Positions 25,966-32,838 of a DNA stretch of 64,000 nucleotides are shown here, piece after piece. Under the pieces are notes generated by a model, which was not told the DNA's origin, did no database searches, and was given only the letters and a program-made list of their open reading frames with translations. The translations under genes were made by a program, and so were the position numbers. The stretch lies in assembly GCA_023415305.1 (NCBI GenBank), contig JAEZKZ010000102.1:1-64000 (forward strand), read 5' to 3'. This stretch comes from Bacillota bacterium (GTDB taxonomy: Bacteria > Bacillota > Clostridia > Acetivibrionales > DSM-1351). Within the stretch, counting starts at the first letter, position 1. Each line of letters begins with the position of its first letter.

Positions 25966-26008
25966 ATTATATTAAATAAATTATATCAAATAAATTATAT
26001 CAAATAAA
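25962..26008. repeat. 14-bp tandem repeat overlapping the nitroreductase stop
   Basis: Three units of ATAAATTATATYAA (25962-25975, 25976-25989, 25990-26003) plus a partial fourth. The first unit contains the TAA stop of the nitroreductase gene. Confidence 0.85.
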
Positions 26009-26178
26009 TGTTGCGTGATTTACTAGAGGTAATTAAAGGATAATAAAATTTTGAATTTTTTGATTGACTGAGTGGGGAATGGGTATTTAATTTTAGGAAA
26101 ATGTTATAATGATTAATGTTTACAAAATTATTATATCGATTATTTTTGTTCCGGCAATCTTTTAAGGAGGTGAAAAAA

Positions 26179-26385
26179 ATGATAATTACCAAGGACTGGT
26201 CTATAACTGACATAGTTGAAAAATACCCTGAAACTGCTGAGATATTATTAAATAATGGCATGCACTGCTTTGGATGTATGGCTGCGAGATTCGAAAACAT
26301 AGAACAGGGAGCACTTGCTCACGGCATAAATGTTGACGAATTAATGAAGGAATTAAATGCTTGTGTTGAAAATAACAGCAAATAA
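26179..26385 (+). CDS. DUF1858 redox-disulfide domain protein
   Basis: 68-residue protein of the DUF1858 family (hybrid-cluster-protein-associated redox disulfide domain). It begins MIITKDWSITDIVEKYPETAEILLNNGMHCFGCMAARFENIEQGALAHGINVDELMKELN; the CFGC pair is the defining feature, probably a redox disulfide or an Fe-S ligand pair. The frame opens earlier, but AAGGAGG (26164-26170) sets the start at ATG 26179. A terminator follows, then another small redox protein. Partners are unknown. Confidence 0.9.
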   Translation: MIITKDWSITDIVEKYPETAEILLNNGMHCFGCMAARFENIEQGALAHGINVDELMKELNACVENNSK

Positions 26386-26400
26386 TTAAAAGGTATATAT

Positions 26401-26441
26401 AAAGCCGGACAGTGCATTATAAGAGCAGGGTTCGGCTTTTT
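26401..26441 (+). terminator. intrinsic terminator after the DUF1858 gene
   Basis: Ten-base stem AAAGCCGGAC (26401-26410) / GTTCGGCTTT (26430-26439) with one G-T pair, then TT. Confidence 0.8.
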
Positions 26442-26509
26442 ATTACCCGTAAATTCAACTACAGCTTCTGAAAGGATTTAATCTATAATAAAATATTGGA
26501 GGGAATTTG

Positions 26510-26725
26510 ATGGACCAAAACATAAATTCTGAAATACTCGATAAACTGACCAAAGTATGTATATGTAAAGCTATTCCCAGAGCAACAATAAAAAAAGCAA
26601 TTAATAATGGAGCGAAAACTCTGGAGGAAGTGCAGAAGGCTACAGGAGCAGGCAGCGGACCCTGCGGAGGCAGACGCTGTACTCCGAAAATACTGGAATT
26701 GTTGGAGACAGAGGCTACTAGCTAG
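26510..26725 (+). CDS. BFD-like [2Fe-2S]-binding small protein
   Basis: 71-residue protein with the bacterioferritin-associated-ferredoxin-like fold. The four cluster cysteines are visible in the pattern CxC ... CxxxxC: VCICKAIPRATIKKAI (with CIC) and GAGSGPCGGRRCTPKI. Between them stands the typical GAKTLEEVQKATGAG. I chose ATG 26510 behind GGAGGG (26498-26503) over the in-frame TTG at 26507. It probably passes electrons to or from an unnamed oxidoreductase. Its end overlaps the convergent transporter gene by eight bases. Confidence 0.9.
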   Translation: MDQNINSEILDKLTKVCICKAIPRATIKKAINNGAKTLEEVQKATGAGSGPCGGRRCTPKILELLETEATS

Positions 26726-27170
26726 TTTTCTCTGTCTCCGTTTTTCTGTCCTGCAGAAGATTATATGCAAGGCCTAAAAACACCAGTATACCCCCAAGGA
26801 CCCTACCTGTGGACATTTCACCAAGGTATATATAATCAATAATTATAGCTACCAGAAGCTGACCAACGAATAATAGTAAGGTTAAGTAAATAGCTGATAC
26901 TTTTAAAGTAATGTAATTTGACAACATTACTACAATAATTCCGATTAATCCCCCTGTATAAGCCCATAGTGGTATTTCCCCATACTCAACCTCTGATATT
27001 TGCAAAACTTCTCTACTGGCCAGCATAAATGCAAAAGAAAAGATTAACCCTACAACGTAATTCCAAAAGGTACTTTGAAAAACACCAATTTTTGAAGCCA
27101 ATAAGGAATTGAAAGTCCTTGCAGTGACAATTGAAACACCTGCTAAAATAGAGATAATGACATAGAACAT
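26718..27170 (-). CDS. DMT family transporter half (DUF606/YdcZ type)
   Basis: 150-residue, five-helix protein of the DUF606 (YdcZ) branch of the drug/metabolite transporter superfamily. Features: MFYVIISILAGVSIVTARTFNSLLASKIGVFQSTFWNYVVGL and the helix-end pattern LLFVGQLLVAIIIDYIYL. GGAGGT sits 7 bases before ATG 27170. It is the second gene of a pair of DUF606 proteins, which usually act as heterodimers. The substrate is unknown. The divergent YeiL-like regulator is the likely controller. Confidence 0.85.
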   Translation of the reverse strand: MFYVIISILAGVSIVTARTFNSLLASKIGVFQSTFWNYVVGLIFSFAFMLASREVLQISEVEYGEIPLWAYTGGLIGIIVVMLSNYITLKVSAIYLTLLLFVGQLLVAIIIDYIYLGEMSTGRVLGGILVFLGLAYNLLQDRKTETEKTS

Positions 27171-27186
27171 TGATACGACCTCCAAT

Positions 27187-27609
27187 CTATAATACAGCCA
27201 TTACAATTATTCCTGAAAGGATAATTGCCAAACCTATAAATTTCTTTTTTACAAGTTTAATTTGTTTCATGTTGAACAATCCAAAATGGTCTATTATCAA
27301 TGCTGTCAGTAATTGCCCAAACAGGCCTAAGCCAAGAGGTAATGATACGCCGAGGCGTGAGTAGCTTATATTGGAGAAAAGCACGGTTAATACTCCAATA
27401 GCGCCTCCACTGTAGAAGTATAACGGTATTCCTTTTTTACCTATAAGCCGGGCTCTACCTGGCAGCATAATGGCAATTATCCCGAAAAGTCCAATTATGT
27501 GAATGATAACAAGAGCACTATAATTTCCTGTAGAAGCTGATAATGTGCCATTTACCATAATCATTACAGATACCAGGGCTCCAATAAAAAGAGAAACTGA
27601 GTTGAACAT
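27187..27609 (-). CDS. DMT family transporter half (DUF606/YdcZ type)
   Basis: 140-residue paralogue of the following gene, with five helices and the matching LGLFGQLLTALIIDHFGLF and MVNGTLSASTGNYSALVIIHIIGLFG. The frame is open further upstream, but ATG 27609 is preceded by GGAGGT and starts the conserved helix (MFNSVSLFIGALVSVMIM). The spacing to the next gene is 16 bases, so the two are cotranscribed and probably form one heterodimeric transporter. Divergent from the Crp/Fnr gene. Confidence 0.85.
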   Translation of the reverse strand: MFNSVSLFIGALVSVMIMVNGTLSASTGNYSALVIIHIIGLFGIIAIMLPGRARLIGKKGIPLYFYSGGAIGVLTVLFSNISYSRLGVSLPLGLGLFGQLLTALIIDHFGLFNMKQIKLVKKKFIGLAIILSGIIVMAVL

Positions 27610-27707
27610 ATGACCTCCATAAAAAAATCTAAACCAGAGAGATAACAAAAAATTTTTTGATTGGCTGGCTAAAATAAATTTAACATGATTTGGTTGATGA
27701 AAGGTAG

Positions 27708-27717
27708 GACATATGTC
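27708..27717. promoter_or_regulatory. short palindrome in the DUF606/Crp divergent region
   Basis: GACATATGTC, a perfect 10-base palindrome about 50 bases before the regulator start and 100 bases before the transporter start. Candidate operator only. Confidence 0.3.
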
Positions 27718-27767
27718 ATAGTTAATAGTATAATTGTTATATATTATCAAAAAAGGGATGTAGGACT

Positions 27768-28460
27768 ATGCTTAAAGAAAATAATCGACTTTTGATTGAC
27801 AAATATATAAGTGAACTTTTTACTGACGAAATCTTCACCAACGATATGAAACCGTATATGGAGCTGCTTTTTTACAAAAAGAATGAGTATATATGCAGGG
27901 AGGGTGAGGAAATAGGGTATTTGCTATTTATTGTGGATGGTAAGGCTAAAGTTTTTACCACAGTAAGTAATGGTAAATCTCTACTCCTGTGTTTCTATCC
28001 TAAAACAACAATTCTTGGAGATATTGAAATGGTTGATGACAGAGCTGTAGCAACAAATGTTCAAGTAATTGAGGATACCTATTGCATAGGGATATCCAGG
28101 GAGAACATAAAAAAACACCTTTTGGAGGATTCCAAGTTTTTAAAATACTTATGTAATTCTTTGGGACAAAAGTTACACAGGAGTGCTAAAAACAGTGCAA
28201 TAAATTTACTGTACCCTCTGGAAAAGAGGCTGTCCAGTTACATTCTTGCAGGAGGTGATCTCTTAGATAACGGTTCAAGGGTCTTATCGGTTAACGAGAA
28301 TCTCATAGAACTTTCAGAGCTCCTTGGGACAAGTTACAGACATCTTCATAGAACTCTGAAAAGTTTATGTGAAAAAGGCATACTGAAAAAGACAAAAAAT
28401 GGATATGAAGTGAGTGATCACGAGGAAATCAGCCACCTGGCAGCTGATTTATATAGTTAG
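27768..28460 (+). CDS. Crp/Fnr family regulator, YeiL-like
   Basis: 230-residue regulator with an N-terminal cNMP-binding-type beta-roll (about 30-140: REGEEIGYLLFIVDGKAKVFTT, GDIEMVDDRAVATNVQVIED) and a C-terminal winged helix (about 165-220: SELLGTSYRHLHRTLKSLCEKGILKK). There is no N-terminal Cys cluster of the Fnr type. It resembles YeiL-like proteins, which often stand next to DUF606 transporters, as here in divergent orientation. A palindrome GACATATGTC at 27708-27717 lies in the shared region. The effector is unknown. Confidence 0.85.
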   Translation: MLKENNRLLIDKYISELFTDEIFTNDMKPYMELLFYKKNEYICREGEEIGYLLFIVDGKAKVFTTVSNGKSLLLCFYPKTTILGDIEMVDDRAVATNVQVIEDTYCIGISRENIKKHLLEDSKFLKYLCNSLGQKLHRSAKNSAINLLYPLEKRLSSYILAGGDLLDNGSRVLSVNENLIELSELLGTSYRHLHRTLKSLCEKGILKKTKNGYEVSDHEEISHLAADLYS

Positions 28461-28467
28461 GCACTTC

Positions 28468-29520
28468 TTAAATTAAAAATATAAATACAAAATAAATTGT
28501 AAGCAGACAGATACCTATAGGTAGCCCGATTTTAGCCCATTCCCTGCTCTTAATATTAAGTTTTCCAGCTGAAATAATATTCGGTATATTCCCGGGTATC
28601 AACATTCCACCGCTGAGCAGTAATCCCATAAGTATTGCCTGTATTTGCTTAAGGCTCATGGCAGGACTTATTTCGGCAGCTGCCAGAGTCGCATTGTCAA
28701 GGACTGCTGAGGACATATTGATCCAGTATAGAATACGGCTGTCAAGATGTATAATATAAGTATTTATCAGCGGCTTGAATCCGGACCCCAAAAGTTCAAG
28801 CGCAATTATGAAAAGAAATATTTTAAAGGCTCTTACAAATACATCCTTAAGGCTTTCTGATTGTACAATGTTTTCTTCTTCAATGCTCCAGTTTTCATCA
28901 CTCTCTTTAACCTCCGGAACCTTATCCTTACGTGCTGCAACCAAAGCTCCCAGAAGCCCCATAACTATTACACCGGGTATTACATATATTCCTATATTCC
29001 TGGTAAGGTAAAAGAAATCCACTTTTAATGCAGACACAACTATAGTAGATAGGGGCTCACCAATTGGAGTCAATGAGGCACCTAAACCGATAGAAAAACA
29101 GGCGATAACTGTTAATATAACCTTTCTGCTGTGTTTAACGGGAAGGGCGTGTATAATTTCCACAAGTATTAATGCAGATATAATTGCTGTAATAAAGCTA
29201 GACAACAGACCTAATACCGTTATCAGTAAAAAAATGAAAACCGGTAAAGGCATTTTTCTCGTCGCAAAACTTACAAATATCTTTATTTTTTTAACTGATA
29301 CCCTGAATATCAATCCTGCTATAAGTACCGCAGCTGTTATGAAATATAAAAGATAATTCATAAAAATATGTGATACCAGCTCGAAGGATAAAGCCTTTGA
29401 AATTATTGTAGCGGCTAAACCCATAACAAGAAGAAAATATTCAAGGTTATGCTCAATTTTTTGAAAGGCAAAGGGTAAAACCAGAATCATTGCCAGTACA
29501 ATGATTAAACCTATTATCAT
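28468..29520 (-). CDS. DUF1646 family ion transporter (putative Na+ exporter)
   Basis: 350-residue membrane protein with about ten helices, of the DUF1646 family within the ion transporter (IT) superfamily. Characteristic parts are SLTPIGEPLSTIVVSAL, SSAVLDNATLAAAEI and GGMLIPGNIPNIISAGKL, matching the paired re-entrant regions of NhaD/ArsB-like carriers. AGGAGG lies 6 bases before ATG 29520; an upstream in-frame ATG at 29541 lies inside that region and is less likely. The leader contains a probable Na+-sensing riboswitch with terminator. Sodium (or other cation) efflux is inferred from family and leader. Confidence 0.85.
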   Translation of the reverse strand: MIIGLIIVLAMILVLPFAFQKIEHNLEYFLLVMGLAATIISKALSFELVSHIFMNYLLYFITAAVLIAGLIFRVSVKKIKIFVSFATRKMPLPVFIFLLITVLGLLSSFITAIISALILVEIIHALPVKHSRKVILTVIACFSIGLGASLTPIGEPLSTIVVSALKVDFFYLTRNIGIYVIPGVIVMGLLGALVAARKDKVPEVKESDENWSIEEENIVQSESLKDVFVRAFKIFLFIIALELLGSGFKPLINTYIIHLDSRILYWINMSSAVLDNATLAAAEISPAMSLKQIQAILMGLLLSGGMLIPGNIPNIISAGKLNIKSREWAKIGLPIGICLLTIYFVFIFLI

Positions 29521-29658
29521 TTTAGACCTCCTAAAAACCATTTAATTTATTAGTATCTTATTTGTTTATCCTTATGCTATGCAAAACGGTTTTTCAACAG
29601 TAGCTTACCTCATATTATTAACAACTATCAAAATTACTTATACAGATAATTGAAAACC

Positions 29659-29770
29659 AAAAAGGGCGGAATGCTCGCTGTTAAACGAGCTTCCCACCCC
29701 AGAAGCCTAATTCATCTTGAAAGCAATGTACACCTTGTTATGGGTAACGTTGCCCAACCGGATAAACAAA
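29659..29770 (-). promoter_or_regulatory. probable Na+-I riboswitch (DUF1646 motif) with terminator
   Basis: The 439 bases before the DUF1646 gene hold a structured leader read on the minus strand. From about 29765 it shows a GGGCAACGTTACCC hairpin, AACAAGGTGTACATTGC, and a GGCTTCTGGGG segment that runs into a strong intrinsic terminator (29700 to 29659: a GGGTGGGAAGCTCG arm, its complement, and five T). The gene starts 140 bases later. Known biology: DUF1646-motif RNAs upstream of DUF1646 genes are class I Na+ riboswitches. I matched by context and layout, not by a covariance search. Confidence 0.7.
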
Positions 29771-29786
29771 TTTGAAATTTGCCTAT

Positions 29787-29816
29787 ATTATAGCATCAGG
29801 AATATGAACCAAGCAA
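29787..29816 (-). promoter_or_regulatory. promoter for the riboswitch-DUF1646 transcript
   Basis: On the minus strand TTGCTT (29816-29811), 18 bases, then TATAAT (29792-29787). The transcript would begin at about 29780, just before the structured leader. Confidence 0.5.
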
Positions 29817-29959
29817 GTAGAGAATCTCCGTCTGCAGTATGAAATCCATGGTAAAATCTATCAATAAATACAATATATTGACTTATATTGCAAAGAGTAC
29901 TATTATAGTATTTAGTAAATTAGTAAATTACTAAACCAGTTGTAAAAGAGGAGTTAATT

Positions 29960-30442
29960 ATGAAAATACCCACAGCGCTAAAACATAAACCTGTTGTAGT
30001 ATCCGAGAATTATGAAAATGTTGATGGCAGATATGCCTACAATACTGATGCCAAAGGGCTTTCTCTTGGACTTGCACAATGGAATGACAGAGGAAAGGTT
30101 GATATTTCGGCAAAGGTGTGGAGATACACCGGGGAAAAATGGTCCAGACAGTCTGAAGAACTGCCGCTTCACCGCGTTCTGGATCTGGCCATTATGGTGG
30201 CAAGAACCAAGCTGTTTATCAAAGAGGAGTCTTACAGGTTCCCAAAGTTATATGATTCTGAAAAGCCTGTTATTGACAGGGTGGGCTTGCAGGGCGATGC
30301 TATGACATTATCAGTCTGTACTGATAATGAAAAAATTGATGAGGACCTTAGACTTTTCAGTCAGGCATTAAGTGATGATGATGAACTTATCGGGGAACGC
30401 TTGAGTACTCTGGCAAAAATATTAAAGGAGATGGGTTATTAA
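29960..30442 (+). CDS. DUF6530-like hypothetical protein
   Basis: 160-residue cytosolic protein beginning MKIPTALKHKPVVVSENYENVDGR, with the conserved-looking GLAQWNDRGKVDISAKVWRYTGEKWSRQSEELPLHRVLDLAI. I associate this with the DUF6530 family (moderate certainty). No function is known. AGAGGAG precedes ATG 29960. The GIY-YIG gene follows 3 bases after its stop, so the two form an operon. Confidence 0.75.
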   Translation: MKIPTALKHKPVVVSENYENVDGRYAYNTDAKGLSLGLAQWNDRGKVDISAKVWRYTGEKWSRQSEELPLHRVLDLAIMVARTKLFIKEESYRFPKLYDSEKPVIDRVGLQGDAMTLSVCTDNEKIDEDLRLFSQALSDDDELIGERLSTLAKILKEMGY

Positions 30443-30445
30443 ACC

Positions 30446-30823
30446 ATGGACAAGACTCGAAAAAAGGAACTTCAGAAGCAATACATGAATGCCAAGCATC
30501 CAATGGGGATATTTATAGTGCGCTGCAAAGCTAACAATAAATGTTATATTCAGACGACTTCGGACCTGAGAGGTGTTATGAACGGAGCCTATGTCAGGCT
30601 TACAGGAGGAAGACATCCAAACCGGGAACTTCAGAAGGAATGGGATGAACTGGGAGAAGAGAATTTTACCATTGAAATACTTGAACAGCTGCAGTATAAC
30701 GAAAACGATGATGGAAAAACCGACTATTCAGAGGAACTTGATATTCTGAGGATGATTTGGGAAGAAAAGCTTGCAGCCGAGAGTAAGGTACTATATAAAA
30801 AAAGCTTACTTAATAAAATTTGA
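30446..30823 (+). CDS. GIY-YIG nuclease family protein
   Basis: 125-residue protein with a single GIY-YIG fold: MGIFIVRCKANNKCYIQTTSDLRGVMNGAYVRL at about 19-51 (GIF and CYI standing for the GIY and YIG strands), then REL and EENFTIEILEQL. The usual YIG glycine is replaced (CYIQ), so catalytic activity is uncertain. Proteins of this type in Clostridia are often annotated as GIY-YIG or LuxR-like. ATG 30446 lies 3 bases after the previous stop, with AAGGAGATGGG as the ribosome site inside that gene. Confidence 0.82.
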   Translation: MDKTRKKELQKQYMNAKHPMGIFIVRCKANNKCYIQTTSDLRGVMNGAYVRLTGGRHPNRELQKEWDELGEENFTIEILEQLQYNENDDGKTDYSEELDILRMIWEEKLAAESKVLYKKSLLNKI

Positions 30824-31056
30824 TAAAACAATAATCCTGCAACATAGTTATTTACAGCACATAACATATAAGGTATAAGCAGTAATACATGCAAATAATT
30901 TATAATAATAATATTTTTTACTTGTGTATTCTAATTAAATGTGATATGGTATTAAACAATGGGTTATTTATTTTCTACAAAACTTCTCTTAATTATTATG
31001 GAGTGTGCTTGCTTGGGAATTTTTGAATCCAAATAATTTAAGGAGGTATATTGAAT

Positions 31057-31254
31057 ATGGCGGATAAGACTATAACATGTAAAGATTGCAACTCAACATT
31101 CATTTTTAGTGAAAATGAGCAAGCCTTTTATAAAGAAAAGGGTTTTGACAACGAACCTCAGAGATGTCCTGATTGCAGACGTGCAAGAAAGCAGCAAAGA
31201 GGAAACAATAACAGAGGCGGAAACAGAAGCTTTGGCGGCGGAAACAGATGGTAA
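31057..31254 (+). CDS. small zinc-ribbon protein with Arg/Gly-rich tail
   Basis: 65-residue protein MADKTITCKDCNSTFIFSE with a CxxC ... CxxC zinc ribbon (CKDC and CPDC about 30 residues apart) followed by a basic Arg/Gln/Gly/Asn tail (RKQQRGNNNRGGNRSFGGG), similar to RGG-type RNA-binding tails. AAGGAGG (31040-31046) fits ATG 31057 (10 bases) or the in-frame TTG 31051 (4 bases); conserved relatives start at MADK. Nucleic-acid binding is likely. A terminator follows. Confidence 0.88.
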   Translation: MADKTITCKDCNSTFIFSENEQAFYKEKGFDNEPQRCPDCRRARKQQRGNNNRGGNRSFGGGNRW

Positions 31255-31256
31255 TC

Positions 31257-31285
31257 AAGGGGAGAGTGATTAACTCTCCTTTCTC
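31257..31285 (+). terminator. intrinsic terminator after the zinc-ribbon gene
   Basis: Stem GGAGAGT (31261-31267) / ACTCTCC (31273-31279), extended by G-T and A-T pairs, followed by TTTCTC. Confidence 0.7.
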
Positions 31286-31408
31286 ATATGTAATTATATT
31301 GATACAAATGGAAAATACTTAAAAGTGGATTTCTTTATGAATATCCGCTTTTAGTGTTTTTACAAGGTTATCTCATTAATGTAATACTAATAAAAAGGGG
31401 TGTATATT

Positions 31409-31924
31409 ATTAAGAAAAATGAATTGCAGTTAAATGAAGAAATTAAAGATAATGAAATACGGGTAATAGATAGCGATGGTTCAATGTTGGGAGTTATGCC
31501 AACTAAAGAGGCAATAAAACTGGCTTTTTCAAAAGAACTGGACCTTGTCAAGATTGTTCCGAATGCGGCTCCGCCGGTTTGCAAAATAACAAACTACAAT
31601 AAAAGTGTTTTTGAACAGGCAAAGAAAGAGAAGGAAGCGAAGAAAAATCAAAAGATTGTTGAATTAAAAGAAGTACGGTTATCGGCCACAATCGAGAAAC
31701 ATGATTTTGAAGTAAAAGTAAAGAGTGCTACCAAGTTTCTACAGAACGGAGATAAAGTCAAGGTGTCTATAAGATTTCGGGGCAGAGAAATGAAGTATAC
31801 CGTAGCTGGCAAAGAAGTCCTTGAAAAGTTTTCTGAAGCCATAAATGATTATGGAACTGTTGATAAATTTCCGAAGCTTGAAGGCAGAAGCATGATTATG
31901 ATAGTAGTTCCTAAAAAACCGTAA
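31409..31924 (+). CDS. infC: translation initiation factor IF-3 with probable AUU start
   Basis: 171-residue IF-3 that binds the 30S subunit and proofreads start codons. N-domain LNEEIKDNEIRVIDSDGSMLGVMPTKEAIKLA, linker KKEKEAKKNQKIVELKEVRLSATIEKHDFEVK, C-domain VKVSIRFRGREM. There is no ATG before the N-domain. AAAGGGG (31394-31400) sits 8 bases before ATT 31409 and 5 before ATT 31406; the only other start, GTG 31400, overlaps the ribosome site. An AUU start is the classic autoregulatory feature of infC. The usual rpmI-rplT partners do not follow; the gene is alone, so it may be a second copy. Confidence 0.88.
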   Translation: MKKNELQLNEEIKDNEIRVIDSDGSMLGVMPTKEAIKLAFSKELDLVKIVPNAAPPVCKITNYNKSVFEQAKKEKEAKKNQKIVELKEVRLSATIEKHDFEVKVKSATKFLQNGDKVKVSIRFRGREMKYTVAGKEVLEKFSEAINDYGTVDKFPKLEGRSMIMIVVPKKP

Positions 31925-31950
31925 AAATTTTAAAACGATCATATTAAATG

Positions 31951-31990
31951 AGCTGCGCATTGGCGGTTATTCAACCACCAATGCGCAGCT
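31951..31990. terminator. long hairpin between convergent infC and Mn-catalase genes
   Basis: An 18-base stem (31951-31968 with 31973-31990, one mismatch) and a 4-base loop, starting AGCTGCGCATTGG. It lies 26 bases after infC and 10 bases before the catalase stop. It lacks a long T run in either direction, so it may stabilise 3' ends as well as terminate. Confidence 0.6.
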
Positions 31991-32000
31991 GCAAGGTACT

Positions 32001-32672
32001 TTAGTTTGGATTATTAAAGCTTGGGGGCTGGGCATTTTCAGAGTTGAAATACTGCCCGCCGGGAGTTGATAAATTAAAGTACAGCTTGGAATCCTTTGTA
32101 ATACCCCAATCTTTCAGTGAACCGGTGTCCTGAATCCTGTTGAAGGCTTCACGGAACATTGTATTATGTGCTTCTTCGCGATTAAGAAGAAAATCTATTG
32201 TTTCTCGTACTCCCTTATCATTTATCTGTCTGTATAAGTATTGATAAACGACTTTGGCACGCTGTTCTGCGGCAATGTTTGATAATATATCTGCCGCAAG
32301 ATCTCCTGTTTCATTAATATAAGCTGCTGTCCATAATTGTCCTGAAGCGTTAGCTAACATAGGTGTAAGACCTGTTAAAACGTGTGCTTCAATGTTTCCA
32401 ACAGTAGCATTATTTGCATCCAGAACGTGACCATTCAGAAGATTAACAGTTTGAGCCACCATTTCCATATGACTTAATTCTTCAGATGCTATATCCAAAA
32501 AAAGGTCTTTTATTTCGGGGTCTTTTATTCGTGCACTTTGTGAAAAATATTGTAAAGCTGCTTTTAGTTCGCCCTGGGGGCCTCCAAGCTGTTCCTGCAT
32601 CATAGCTGCAAAGTTGGGATTTGGCCCATCTACACGTACATCTTTCAATAGTGCTTTATCGTGTTTAAACAT
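32001..32672 (-). CDS. manganese catalase (CotJC-like)
   Basis: 223-residue four-helix di-manganese catalase that removes hydrogen peroxide. Metal-ligand patterns: GELKAALQYFSQS (first Glu), ASEELSHMEMV (Glu and His), AEQRAKVVYQYLYRQ (Glu) and LLNREEAHNTMF (Glu and His). Its short length and the MFKHDKALLKDVRVDGPNP start match CotJC-like spore catalases. The frame opens upstream, but GAGGAG lies 8 bases before ATG 32672. A role in oxygen defence or the spore coat is inferred. Confidence 0.9.
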   Translation of the reverse strand: MFKHDKALLKDVRVDGPNPNFAAMMQEQLGGPQGELKAALQYFSQSARIKDPEIKDLFLDIASEELSHMEMVAQTVNLLNGHVLDANNATVGNIEAHVLTGLTPMLANASGQLWTAAYINETGDLAADILSNIAAEQRAKVVYQYLYRQINDKGVRETIDFLLNREEAHNTMFREAFNRIQDTGSLKDWGITKDSKLYFNLSTPGGQYFNSENAQPPSFNNPN

Positions 32673-32838
32673 ATCGTCATCTCCTCTTCTATATAACGTT
32701 TCTTCTATATAAAAATACAGTTTTATCATTAGCATATATTTTTTAAAGTATACAACAGCAGGTATTTTTTAATATATTACTACATATTTGTGGTATGTTG
32801 TTATATAATGGAATTTATTTGGTAAATGGGGGTTTGAG

